In this document: in pieces, positions 1-6,098 of the stretch
Position numbering within the stretch: position 1 is the first letter of the stretch
Layout of the letters: each line of letters starts with the position of its first letter
Assembly: GCA_947305445.1 (NCBI GenBank)
Contig: CAMZDU010000056.1
Location: 1-6,657, forward strand
Reading direction: 5' to 3'
Source of the DNA: an uncultured Selenomonadales bacterium
GTDB taxonomy: Bacteria; Bacillota; Negativicutes; Selenomonadales; Selenomonadaceae
DNA: 6,657 nt
Notes under the pieces: generated by a model
What the model saw: the letters and a program-made list of their open reading frames with translations, nothing else
What the model was told of the DNA's origin: nothing
Database searches by the model: none
Made by a program: the position numbers and the translations under genes

Positions 1-48
1 CGAGATCTTAAGCCGTGACTGGAGTTCAGACGTGTGCTCTTCCGATCT
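1..48 (+). other. Illumina P7/TruSeq adapter contamination (not genomic)
   Basis: Bases 1-6 match the end of the P7 flow-cell oligo (CGAGAT). Bases 7-14 (CTTAAGCC) sit where the 8-nt i7 index belongs. Bases 15-48 match the TruSeq read-2 adapter, beginning GTGACTGGAGTTCAGACG and ending GCTCTTCCGATCT. Genomic sequence starts at base 49, where MnmE homology begins at once (RPAE.GEFTKRAFLNG). The adapter marks this as a contig end assembled from untrimmed reads. It also supplies an artificial GTG 'start' at base 34 that should not be annotated. Confidence 0.98.
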
Positions 49-1095
49 CGTCCTGCCGAGCGCGGAGAATTTACGAAGCGAGCATTTCTGAACGGACGAA
101 TCGATTTGACTCAAGCTCAAGCTGTACTTGACGTGATTCAAGCGAAAACCGCCGCCGCGTTGACTGTGGCGCAAAATCAACTGGCGGGCAAAACTTCCGC
201 GACCATCGGCGAAATTCGTCGGGCGATATTGAATTCCGCCGCGCACATTGAGGCGACGATTGATTTTCCTGAAGACGATTTGGACGACGTGATTTTAGCC
301 GAAGTCGACGAAAATATTTCCGCGCAACTTGCCAAGCTCGACGACCTGCTGAAGAATCAAACGGTGGGAAAAATTTTGCGCGAAGGATTGGAGACAGCCA
401 TTATCGGCAAACCCAACGTCGGCAAGTCGAGTCTGCTGAACTTCTTCGCACGAACCGAACGGGCAATCGTCACCGACATTCCCGGCACGACCCGCGACAG
501 CATTGAGGAGTTTGTAAACGTCGGCGGCATTCCGCTTAAAATCATCGACACGGCGGGCATCAGAAATTCCGGTGACGCGGTGGAGCAAATCGGCATTGCC
601 CGCGCCCGCAACTGTGCTCGCCGTGCTGAATTGATTCTTGCGCTCTTCGACGGCTCGCGACCGCTCGACGACGAGGACGAAGAAATTTTTAAACTTCTGT
701 CCGACCGCGACGCGTTGATTTTGCTGACAAAGATTGATTTGCCGCACGTCATGACCGCCGATGATATTGCAAAAAAAATTCCCGCCGCGCAGGTGATTGA
801 GCTGTCACTAAAGAGCGGTGCGGGTACGGAAAAACTTTTGACGGCAATCGGCGAACGCGTCGGCACGATTGATTTTGAGATGAGTTTTGTTCGCGACGAG
901 CGCGAAGCCGAACTTCTTCGCCGCGCCGCGAATCATTTGCGTGAAGCTCAACAAACAATTCGATTGAATATCGGCGTTGACTTCGTGTCGATTGACCTGC
1001 GAGCCGCGCTTGAGTGCTTGAGCGAATTGACCGGCGAATCCGTCGGCGAAGACGTGATTAACGAAATTTTTTCCAAATTTTGTATCGGCAAGTGA
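49..1095 (+). CDS. mnmE: tRNA uridine-5-carboxymethylaminomethyl(34) synthesis GTPase MnmE (5' partial)
   Basis: MnmE is the cytoplasmic GTPase that, with MnmG, installs the cmnm5/nm5 group on U34 of tRNAs reading two-fold split codon boxes. Only the last 348 residues are present; the family is about 455-460 residues long. The N-terminal folate-binding (TrmE-N) domain is therefore almost wholly missing. Visible parts are the first residues of the helical domain (GEFTKRAFLNGRIDLTQA) and then the inserted G domain: P-loop GKPNVGKS at 406-429, switch GTTRDS from 484, DTAGI at 547-561, and TKID at 727-738 in place of the usual NKxD. The C-terminal helical domain follows. The gene ends in the family's diagnostic CIGK (1081-1092), whose Cys is needed for tRNA modification in E. 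coli. Truncation is by the contig end, because adapter precedes it, not by gene decay. mnmG does not follow; the next gene converges. Confidence 0.97.
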   Translation, partial: RPAERGEFTKRAFLNGRIDLTQAQAVLDVIQAKTAAALTVAQNQLAGKTSATIGEIRRAILNSAAHIEATIDFPEDDLDDVILAEVDENISAQLAKLDDLLKNQTVGKILREGLETAIIGKPNVGKSSLLNFFARTERAIVTDIPGTTRDSIEEFVNVGGIPLKIIDTAGIRNSGDAVEQIGIARARNCARRAELILALFDGSRPLDDEDEEIFKLLSDRDALILLTKIDLPHVMTADDIAKKIPAAQVIELSLKSGAGTEKLLTAIGERVGTIDFEMSFVRDEREAELLRRAANHLREAQQTIRLNIGVDFVSIDLRAALECLSELTGESVGEDVINEIFSKFCIGK

Positions 1096-1100
1096 CGGAG

Positions 1101-1182
1101 CGAAAAAAAATTAGGAATTAAGATTAGGATACGGCAGTTAAAACTACAACTCCAATAATTTCTAATTACTGATTATTTTTCG
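1101..1182. terminator. AT-rich inverted repeat between converging mnmE and ispA, possible weak terminator
   Basis: An inner 12-bp stem pairs AATTAGGAATTA (1109-1120) with TAATTTCTAATT (1156-1167), including one G-T wobble, around a 35-nt loop. An outer stem could pair CGAAAAA (1101-1107) with TTTTTCG (1176-1182); the 3' arm reaches into the last codons of ispA. The heptamer ATTAGGA occurs twice (1110-1116 and 1123-1129). The position between two converging stop codons suits transcription termination on both strands. The stem is AT-rich and the loop long, so this is not a classic intrinsic terminator. It could equally be a decayed repeat. Confidence 0.35.
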
Positions 1183-2051
1183 CGGGCGACCAGATAACGG
1201 ACAAGCTCGCGCAAGAAATCTGCTTCGGAGCCGAAATCTTTCAGCGCGTCCAAAGCCTCGTCAACAGCCGCTTGCGCCAGACGTTTCGCCTCGTCGAGTG
1301 ATGTCAAACTGACGTAAGTTGCCTTGCCGTGTTTGGCGTCGGAACCGGTCGCTTTGCCCAAAACTTTCGTGTCGCCGGTCACGTCGAGTATGTCGTCGGT
1401 TATTTGAAAAGCCAGCCCGAAAGCTTCGGCGTAGCGCGTCAAGTCGTTCAAAATTTTTTCGGAGGCTTGAGCGAGCAATGCACCCGAACGAATTGCCGCA
1501 CGGAAGAGCGCACCGGTTTTGCCCATGTGCATGAATTTCAGCATCGTCAAATCGATTTGCACGCCCTCCGAACACAAGTCGATTGCTTGCCCGCCGACCA
1601 TGCCCGCCGCGCCCGCCGCAATGCTTATCTCGCGCAAAACGGTCAGCAAAATTTCGTGCGGCACGTCCCGTTGTCTCAGCGCGACTTCAAAGGCCAAAGT
1701 CAGGAGCGCGTCGCCGGCAAGAATCGCCATTGCCTCCCCGAAGACTTTGTGATTGGTAAGCTTGCCGCGCCGATAATCGTCGTCGTCCATTGCGGGTAAG
1801 TCGTCGTGAATAAGCGAATAGGTGTGAATCAGCTCCAGTGCGTCGGCAATCGTTATGAACTTTTCGCCCGCGCCGCCCGAAGCGTCCGCCGCCGCCATTA
1901 ACAAAATCGGCCGCAGTCGTTTGCCGCCCGCCATTAAGCTGTATTCCATAGCCCGCATCAAATTTTCGTCGAGTGATTCGGTGCGCCGCAATTCTTTAAG
2001 CAAATCCGCTTCGACGAGTCCGGCTCTGCGCGTCCACAAATCTTTAAACAT
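1173..2051 (-). CDS. ispA: Polyprenyl synthetase, probably (2E,6E)-farnesyl diphosphate synthase
   Basis: The product condenses isopentenyl diphosphate with DMAPP/GPP to farnesyl diphosphate, the precursor of undecaprenyl phosphate and quinone side chains. At 292 aa it has full family length. Landmarks are GGKRLRP (42-48), the first Asp-rich motif DDLPAMD (83-89), GKTG (177-180) and the second Asp-rich motif DDILD (219-223). The two-residue insertion in the first motif plus an aromatic Tyr78 five residues before it is the type II bacterial FPP synthase pattern. That argues for C15 over C20 product, though a GGPP synthase cannot be excluded. The ATG start is preceded by AGGAGG (2063-2068) at 11 nt. 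It lies just downstream of the DUF4931 gene, not in the common xseA-xseB-ispA-dxs arrangement, although those genes may be elsewhere. Confidence 0.95.
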   Translation of the reverse strand: MFKDLWTRRAGLVEADLLKELRRTESLDENLMRAMEYSLMAGGKRLRPILLMAAADASGGAGEKFITIADALELIHTYSLIHDDLPAMDDDDYRRGKLTNHKVFGEAMAILAGDALLTLAFEVALRQRDVPHEILLTVLREISIAAGAAGMVGGQAIDLCSEGVQIDLTMLKFMHMGKTGALFRAAIRSGALLAQASEKILNDLTRYAEAFGLAFQITDDILDVTGDTKVLGKATGSDAKHGKATYVSLTSLDEAKRLAQAAVDEALDALKDFGSEADFLRELVRYLVAREK

Positions 2052-2062
2052 GATATTCTATT

Positions 2063-2068
2063 CCTCCT
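2063..2068 (-). promoter_or_regulatory. ispA ribosome binding site overlapping the upstream stop codon
   Basis: A perfect AGGAGG on the minus strand overlaps the TAG stop (2067-2069) of the DUF4931 gene by two bases and sits 11 nt before the ispA ATG. Ribosomes terminating on the upstream gene would cover this site, so translational coupling of the two genes is likely. Confidence 0.75.
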
Positions 2069-2846
2069 AAAAAGCAGGCTCGTCGCCGTTGAAATAATAC
2101 GTCCGAATTTCCTCGGCAATGCGTGCGATGTTGTTCGGCAGGAAGTGAATGTTGTAGCCGACGAAATACGGCGACGTGGCATAGCGTGGCATGACCTTGG
2201 CAAAAATTTTTTCGTCGCGATGATAAAAAAATATGTTGTAGCTCGTGCAGTTCTTGTTAAAAAAATTCATAACGTAGTGAACGCCGACTTGCAGAAAATC
2301 GGCCAGCGCTTCGAGTGAACCGCCCGCTTCCACCACGACGTTAAGTTCGCCGAAACCGACACGCGGACAGTTGGAGATGTTGAACTCCACGCCGTCACGC
2401 TCGGCTATGACAATCCCGTGCAATTCGTCTTCGTCGAAGAGCAATTCGGATTTCAGTTGCGGGAAGCCGACAAGTTGCATGTGCGGATGACGGAGCGTGC
2501 CGCCGCTCATCAGCCCGTAGTTTTTGAAAAATAAAACTTCCGCGTATTTGCCGGAAGACAGCAGTTGTTGCCAATGGTGTACGCCCATGCGTATGACTTG
2601 GCGCATTTTTTCTTTCGGGTAGGCGGGCATGTCGATCTTGCATTCGCGCCCCTCAATCAGCACGAATTGATCCGCGCCCTCAATGACGTTGTATTTGTTG
2701 CGCAAAAAAATTATGTCGTCGTCTACGTCGAGGATATTAGTCAAATGCTCCACGTCGCAGAACGGGCAAGCGGATTCGGCGTGAACCATATTTTCCGGCT
2801 TCGTCTTGCCAATGTCCGTGTTGAATTTTATAAGGTTGATATTCAC
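2067..2846 (-). CDS. DUF4931 family protein, GalT/HIT-like
   Basis: This protein of unknown function resembles galactose-1-phosphate uridylyltransferase of the HIT superfamily. With the start chosen here it has 259 residues. The N-terminal segment (GKTKPEN, then C27-P-F-C30) resembles the DUF4931 opening as I remember it and carries a GalT-like zinc Cys pair. Residues 105-124 end in HPHMQ (120-124), matching the GalT H-P-H-x-Q active site, where the second His is the nucleotidylated nucleophile and the first a zinc ligand. A nucleotide-monophosphate transferase or hydrolase activity is therefore plausible; the substrate is unknown. I chose GTG at 2846 because GGAGGAG (2853-2859) lies 6 nt upstream of it. 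A TTG at 2864 is in frame but lies upstream of that site. It probably forms an operon with ispA, which may hint at a link to prenyl-lipid or sugar-nucleotide metabolism, but that is speculation. Confidence 0.85.
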   Translation of the reverse strand: MNINLIKFNTDIGKTKPENMVHAESACPFCDVEHLTNILDVDDDIIFLRNKYNVIEGADQFVLIEGRECKIDMPAYPKEKMRQVIRMGVHHWQQLLSSGKYAEVLFFKNYGLMSGGTLRHPHMQLVGFPQLKSELLFDEDELHGIVIAERDGVEFNISNCPRVGFGELNVVVEAGGSLEALADFLQVGVHYVMNFFNKNCTSYNIFFYHRDEKIFAKVMPRYATSPYFVGYNIHFLPNNIARIAEEIRTYYFNGDEPAF

Positions 2847-2852
2847 GCCGCT

Positions 2853-2859
2853 CTCCTCC
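2853..2859 (-). promoter_or_regulatory. Ribosome binding site deciding the GTG start of the DUF4931 gene
   Basis: GGAGGAG on the minus strand lies 6 nt before GTG 2846. It falls inside the reading frame if the upstream TTG (2864) were used, so GTG is the better start and the N-terminus loses six residues relative to the longest frame. Confidence 0.75.
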
Positions 2860-2921
2860 GTCAAATGAGTTTGTAAACTGCCGTTATTGAACTTCTCGCC
2901 GCCTAAGAGACAGGAGATTCA

Positions 2922-3089
2922 TTGACTGTCGCCCTTAGTTTGAAGTTTAATCGAACAGTTTTTTGTAGTCAAGCGGCAATTCATCTCAGCGAGTTTTCTT
3001 GCCGCAAAGAGGATAAATTGGAACAACTTCGCGACAAATACGAACGATTTATTCCTGAAACGATAATGAATTCCCATTGCTCGAAGTGA
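2922..3089 (+). CDS. Possible small protein of 55 aa, function unknown
   Basis: An open frame runs from TTG 2922 to TGA 3089, with AGGAG (2912-2916) 5 nt upstream of the TTG. It lies in the otherwise empty interval between the divergent DUF4931 and HPr-like genes. The predicted product begins MTVALSLKFNRTVF. It has a charged second half (KEDKLEQLRDKYERF) that could form an amphipathic helix, and three Cys. I recognise no family. In favour are a good Shine-Dalgarno at ideal spacing and an uninterrupted frame over most of the gap. Against are the TTG start, the short length, and the fact that the TTG is the first half of a TTGACT that could instead be a -35 box. It could also be the remnant of a decayed gene. 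Confidence 0.35.
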   Translation: MTVALSLKFNRTVFCSQAAIHLSEFSCRKEDKLEQLRDKYERFIPETIMNSHCSK

Positions 3090-3105
3090 GCCTCTCTGCT
3101 ACAAT
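3077..3105 (+). promoter_or_regulatory. Sigma-A type promoter with extended -10, for the HPr-like gene
   Basis: TTGCTC (3077-3082), a 17-nt spacer, then TACAAT (3100-3105), with TG at 3097-3098 forming an extended -10 (TGCTACAAT). Transcription would start near 3112, giving a leader of about 50 nt before the ATG at 3163. The -35 overlaps the last codons of the possible small ORF. Confidence 0.65.
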
Positions 3106-3162
3106 ACAGTCAACGCAAGGAAGCGCGGCACGATTACAGGAGTTAAAAAGGAGTTGCTAATC

Positions 3163-3507
3163 ATGAAACTTGCTTACAAAAATTTAAAACATAAAACCAG
3201 CCGCGTCGCCGAAGGTGCCGAAATTCCGGCGACGCAAACCAAAGAAGTTTCCTTCATCATGGTCGCCAAAGGCGTTATCGGTTTCCGCGAAAGCGCACAT
3301 ATCGTCAAGACGGCCAACGATACGGACTGTGCAATTAGCATCGCCTCCGGTAAAAAATTCGGCACGAGCAAGAGCATTCTTTCCTTGGTCAATCTCGGCA
3401 TAACGAACGGCAAAAGCCTCGTGCTCAATATCAAGGGCGAGCGCAAGGAAGAAGCTTTCCGCGAGCTGTCTAAGATTATCGGCGGTGAGACCGACTCGAA
3501 CAGCTGA
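3163..3507 (+). CDS. HPr-like (PTS phosphocarrier family) protein lacking the catalytic His, Crh-like
   Basis: This is a 114-aa protein. Residues 28-108 fit the HPr fold and residues 1-27 form a basic N-terminal extension absent from ordinary HPr (about 85-88 aa). Compared from memory with B. subtilis HPr, residues 38-79 align without gaps. HPr Arg17 falls on Arg42, the T-A pair 25-26 on T50-A51, the regulatory KS46I on K70-S71-I72, and L53-G54 on L78-G79. The phosphocarrier His15, however, falls on Gly40 (VIGFRES in place of GIHARPA). It therefore should not relay phosphate from enzyme I to sugar permeases, but could still be phosphorylated at Ser71 by an HPr kinase. This is the situation of Bacillus Crh (Gln15), a carbon-catabolite-repression co-regulator. 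The start is ATG 3163 with AAGGAG (3148-3153) 9 nt upstream; a TTG at 3154 lies too close to that site. It is transcribed alone, from its own promoter to a terminator. Crh function is inference. Confidence 0.75.
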   Translation: MKLAYKNLKHKTSRVAEGAEIPATQTKEVSFIMVAKGVIGFRESAHIVKTANDTDCAISIASGKKFGTSKSILSLVNLGITNGKSLVLNIKGERKEEAFRELSKIIGGETDSNS

Positions 3508-3570
3508 CATATCGTCAGCAAGTAACTGACTTCAAGTAAAACATCAGCCCATAAAAATCCCCTCCTAACA

Positions 3571-3604
3571 AAAAATCCTCGACTGCAAATGGTCGGGGAT
3601 TTTT
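3571..3604. terminator. Bidirectional Rho-independent terminator
   Basis: A 13-bp stem pairs 3571-3583 (AAAAATCCTCGAC) with 3592-3604 (GTCGGGGATTTTT), with one T-G wobble and an 8-nt loop. A T-run continues to 3605 on the plus strand, and A3570-A3575 gives a T-run on the minus strand. It ends the HPr-like transcript, whose stop is 64 nt upstream. It also ends the kor operon from the other side, where the korC stop is about 20 nt away. Confidence 0.9.
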
Positions 3605-3623
3605 TGCGAAGAAAAAAATTTTT

Positions 3624-4145
3624 TTACACTGCGTCGAATCCGAGTTGCAAGGCCGTCATGTTTTGTTCAACGGTGTGTGGCGGCACTCGCTTGGCCACGG
3701 ATTTTTTTATTGTCTCGAAGTCGACGAGCTTTGTAACTTTAACGAGCACGCCGAGCGCAACGATATTTGCGAACAAACTTTTGCCGAGCTTTTCGACGGC
3801 AAGCTTTGTTATCGGCACGCGAATTATATTTTTAAATGCGGGCGACGTCGGAACTAAATCGTCGTCCAAAATCAGCGTGCCTTCCGGATTCAAGTCGGCG
3901 TAATATTTGTCGGCGGCTTTTTGCGTCATTGCTAACACGAAGTCAGGATTTTTGACGTGCGGATGATAAATTTTTTCGTCGTCGATAATGACTTCGGACT
4001 TCGACGCGCCACCGCGAGCTTCGGGGCCGTAGCTTTGCGATTGAACGGCGTTTTTGCCTTCGGTGACGGCCGCTTCCGCGAGGATAATTGCCGCCGTGAT
4101 GACGCCTTGGCCGCCGCTGCCGGAAAGTCTGAGTTGTTTTCTCAT
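3624..4145 (-). CDS. korC: 2-oxoacid:ferredoxin oxidoreductase, gamma subunit
   Basis: This is the gamma (catalytic-domain III type) subunit of the CoA-dependent 2-oxoacid:ferredoxin oxidoreductase. At 173 aa it has normal family length. It shows the N-terminal glycine-rich GSGGQGV (8-14) and the QSYGPEARGG segment (37-46) diagnostic of POR/KOR gamma chains. The ATG overlaps the korB stop as ATGA, with GGAGGT (4154-4159) 8 nt upstream, so the two are co-translated. It is last in the operon and is followed by the shared terminator. Confidence 0.95.
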   Translation of the reverse strand: MRKQLRLSGSGGQGVITAAIILAEAAVTEGKNAVQSQSYGPEARGGASKSEVIIDDEKIYHPHVKNPDFVLAMTQKAADKYYADLNPEGTLILDDDLVPTSPAFKNIIRVPITKLAVEKLGKSLFANIVALGVLVKVTKLVDFETIKKSVAKRVPPHTVEQNMTALQLGFDAV

Positions 4146-4966
4146 TTCGCAGCACCTCCCGCGATGTCGATGACTTGTTGATAAGCCGCGTCGTAGTCTT
4201 GCTCCTGCGCACGATAGAACAAACCAATCGGGAATTTTTCGCCGATTTTTTTGTCATCGGGGAGTTTATCCCACGCAGTCTTCATGACGGCATTGTCGCG
4301 CATCCAGGCCATCATCTTAGCGGGGTCGCCCATTTTGTTGCGCCGACCGTAAGCCGTCGGACACTGGACGAGAGCTTCGATAAACGAAAAGCCACGATTG
4401 CTCAAACCATCTTCAATCGTCTTGACGAGATGCTGAACGTGGAAGGCGGTCGAGCGTGCGACGTAAGTCGCGCCGGCGGCCTCGGCCAGCTTGCACGCGT
4501 CGAAGGGACGATCAACACTGCCGTAAGGCGCAGTCGTTGCCTTCTTGCCCAGCGGCGTCATAGGCGAAGCCTGTCCGCCCGTCATGCCGTAAATATTGTT
4601 ATTAAACAGCACAACCGTCAAGTCGACATTCCTGCGGCAACCGTGAATAAAATGATTTCCGCCAATCGCGGTGCAATCGCCGTCGCCGGTGATGACCACG
4701 ACGTTGAGTTCGGGACGAGCGAGCTTGATTCCCGTGGCGAAAGGAATTGCCCTGCCGTGCGCGGTGTGTAGCGTGTCGAAGTCCATGTAGCCGCTTGCAC
4801 GACTAGAACAGCCGATACCGCTGACGATAACCGTGTTGTCCTGCGTGAAGGCGGGATTTTTTTCAATCGCCTGAACGATTGCCTTCATAACGATGCCATT
4901 GCCGCAACCAGGAAACCACCGGTGCGGCAGACGATTGCGACGGAAAAATTTTTCGTAACTGCGCAC
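4142..4966 (-). CDS. korB: 2-oxoacid:ferredoxin oxidoreductase, beta (TPP-binding) subunit
   Basis: This subunit binds thiamine diphosphate/Mg and, in characterised OFORs, one [4Fe-4S] cluster. It is 274 aa, usual for the family. The TPP motif begins at GDGD (94-97), continues through NNN (122-124), and ends in GMTGGQ (127-132). Three of the four expected cluster Cys are present: Cys21 (PGCGNG), Cys53 (GIGCSSR) and Cys202. The first Cys of the usual WCPGC is Phe18 here (TGG TTT CCT), one base from a Cys codon. The GTG start has GGAGGT (4975-4980) 8 nt upstream, and only one base separates it from the korA stop. 2-oxoglutarate is the likely substrate, but the sequence alone does not exclude a branched-chain or other 2-oxoacid. 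Confidence 0.95.
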   Translation of the reverse strand: MRSYEKFFRRNRLPHRWFPGCGNGIVMKAIVQAIEKNPAFTQDNTVIVSGIGCSSRASGYMDFDTLHTAHGRAIPFATGIKLARPELNVVVITGDGDCTAIGGNHFIHGCRRNVDLTVVLFNNNIYGMTGGQASPMTPLGKKATTAPYGSVDRPFDACKLAEAAGATYVARSTAFHVQHLVKTIEDGLSNRGFSFIEALVQCPTAYGRRNKMGDPAKMMAWMRDNAVMKTAWDKLPDDKKIGEKFPIGLFYRAQEQDYDAAYQQVIDIAGGAAK

Positions 4967-4967
4967 G

Positions 4968-6098
4968 TTATTTCACCTCCGCGACGAGTTCATCAATAGA
5001 TTTTTCTATTTCTTCGGGTTCAAAGATAGTCATATCGTATTTGGCGCAGAGTTTAACGGGGCATTCGGCAACGCGTTCGACTTCGTTGACAATTTGTCCG
5101 AAGTTCAAGTCCGCGACGAGCAGTCCGCGCAGATTTTTCGACAGCTCACGGATAATTTTATCGGCAAAGGGGAAAATCGTCACGAGTCTGATGAAGCCGA
5201 CTTTCAAGCCGCGCTTACGGGCGTTTAGGACGGCCTCGTAAGCCGTGCGCGACGTGCCGCCGAAGCTGACGACCGCAACCTCCGCGTCGTCCATGAATTC
5301 GCGGTGCACGTCGACAATCTCGTCCTCTGCGCGGGAAATTTTTTCGTGCATGCGTTTAATTGCCTCGCGGGTAACTTTGGGACTGCCGCTCGGAAAACCG
5401 GTTTCGTCGTGAATCAAGCCCGTGACATGAATGTGATAGCCTTCGCCGAAGTTTGCAATGTTCGGAACTAAATCTTCGTCGGGCGTGTATGGCTCGTAAC
5501 CTTCGGCGCGAGAAATTTTCGGAGCGCGGCGCGGATAGACTTTAACCTTGTCGGGCAGTTCAACGTTTTCGCGCAAGTGCCCGACAATTTCATCTGTCAA
5601 CAAGATTACGGGCGTGCGGAAGCGTTCGGCGTAATTGACAGCGCGGACTGTGACTTCGAAGGCCTCGCGAACACTCCACGGGCTTAAAACTATAATTGAG
5701 TGGTCGCCGTGCGTACCCCAACGCGCCTGCATGACGTCGCCTTGACTGGGAGCGGTCGGTTGTCCGGTTGACGGGCCAACGCGCTGAACATTTACAATCA
5801 CGACGGGAATTTCAGCCGCCGAAGCGTAACCGATAAGCTCCTGCTTTAAACTTATGCCGGGGCCACTGGAGGCCGTCAAAACTTTACGTCCCGCCAACGA
5901 CGCGCCGAGCACGACACCCATGCTGGCAATCTCGTCTTCCATTTGAATAAAAGTTCCGCCGACTTTAGGCAACATTTTAGCTAAAGACTCGGCGATTTCG
6001 GTTGACGGCGTGATAGGATAGCCGCCGAAAAATCTGACACCCGCAACCAATGCGCCTTCGGCAATGGCCTCGTTGCCCTGCATCAATCGTGCACTCAT
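4968..6098 (-). CDS. korA: 2-oxoacid:ferredoxin oxidoreductase, alpha subunit
   Basis: This 376-aa alpha chain carries the pyrimidine-binding and transketolase-C-like domains of the oxidoreductase and helps form the 2-oxoacid and CoA sites. Diagnostic segments are YPITPSTEI (27-35), EDEIAS (54-59), SSGPG (77-81) and the VQRVGPSTGQPT stretch (104-115). The gamma domain is not fused, consistent with a separate korC. The ATG overlaps the korD stop (ATGA), and AAAGGAGG (6106-6113) lies 7 nt upstream. The order korD-korA-korB-korC matches the four-subunit enzyme used by many anaerobes for oxidative or reductive interconversion of 2-oxoglutarate and succinyl-CoA. Confidence 0.96.
   Translation of the reverse strand: MSARLMQGNEAIAEGALVAGVRFFGGYPITPSTEIAESLAKMLPKVGGTFIQMEDEIASMGVVLGASLAGRKVLTASSGPGISLKQELIGYASAAEIPVVIVNVQRVGPSTGQPTAPSQGDVMQARWGTHGDHSIIVLSPWSVREAFEVTVRAVNYAERFRTPVILLTDEIVGHLRENVELPDKVKVYPRRAPKISRAEGYEPYTPDEDLVPNIANFGEGYHIHVTGLIHDETGFPSGSPKVTREAIKRMHEKISRAEDEIVDVHREFMDDAEVAVVSFGGTSRTAYEAVLNARKRGLKVGFIRLVTIFPFADKIIRELSKNLRGLLVADLNFGQIVNEVERVAECPVKLCAKYDMTIFEPEEIEKSIDELVAEVK

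Noticed and set aside
34..48. GTG start for mnmE at base 34
   Set aside because: It lies inside the adapter; the five residues it adds are adapter-encoded.
357..866. 169-codon open frame on the minus strand
   Set aside because: It is antisense to the MnmE G domain, with low-complexity Ser/Arg-rich translation and no family resemblance.
2868..2879. Near-palindrome AGTTTGTAAACT upstream of the DUF4931 gene as an operator
   Set aside because: Five-base arms around an asymmetric centre occur by chance too often, and there is no second copy or clear promoter to tie it to.
2922..2951. Plus-strand promoter TTGACT-18-TTTAAT
   Set aside because: It is possible, but the -10 is weak and the extended -10 promoter at 3077-3105 is closer to the HPr-like gene and far better. 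It also conflicts with TTG 2922 as a start codon.
3503..3519. Hairpin GCTGAC/GTCAGC over the HPr-like stop codon
   Set aside because: Only 6 bp with no following T-run; the real terminator is downstream at 3571-3604.
3544..3567. Minus-strand AGGAGG followed by ATG after the kor terminator
   Set aside because: The frame stops after two codons (ATG GGC TGA), so there is no gene.
4175..4771. 198-codon open frame on the plus strand
   Set aside because: It is antisense to korB, whose motifs are unambiguous; the frame is a by-product of GC-rich codon bias and has no recognisable domain.
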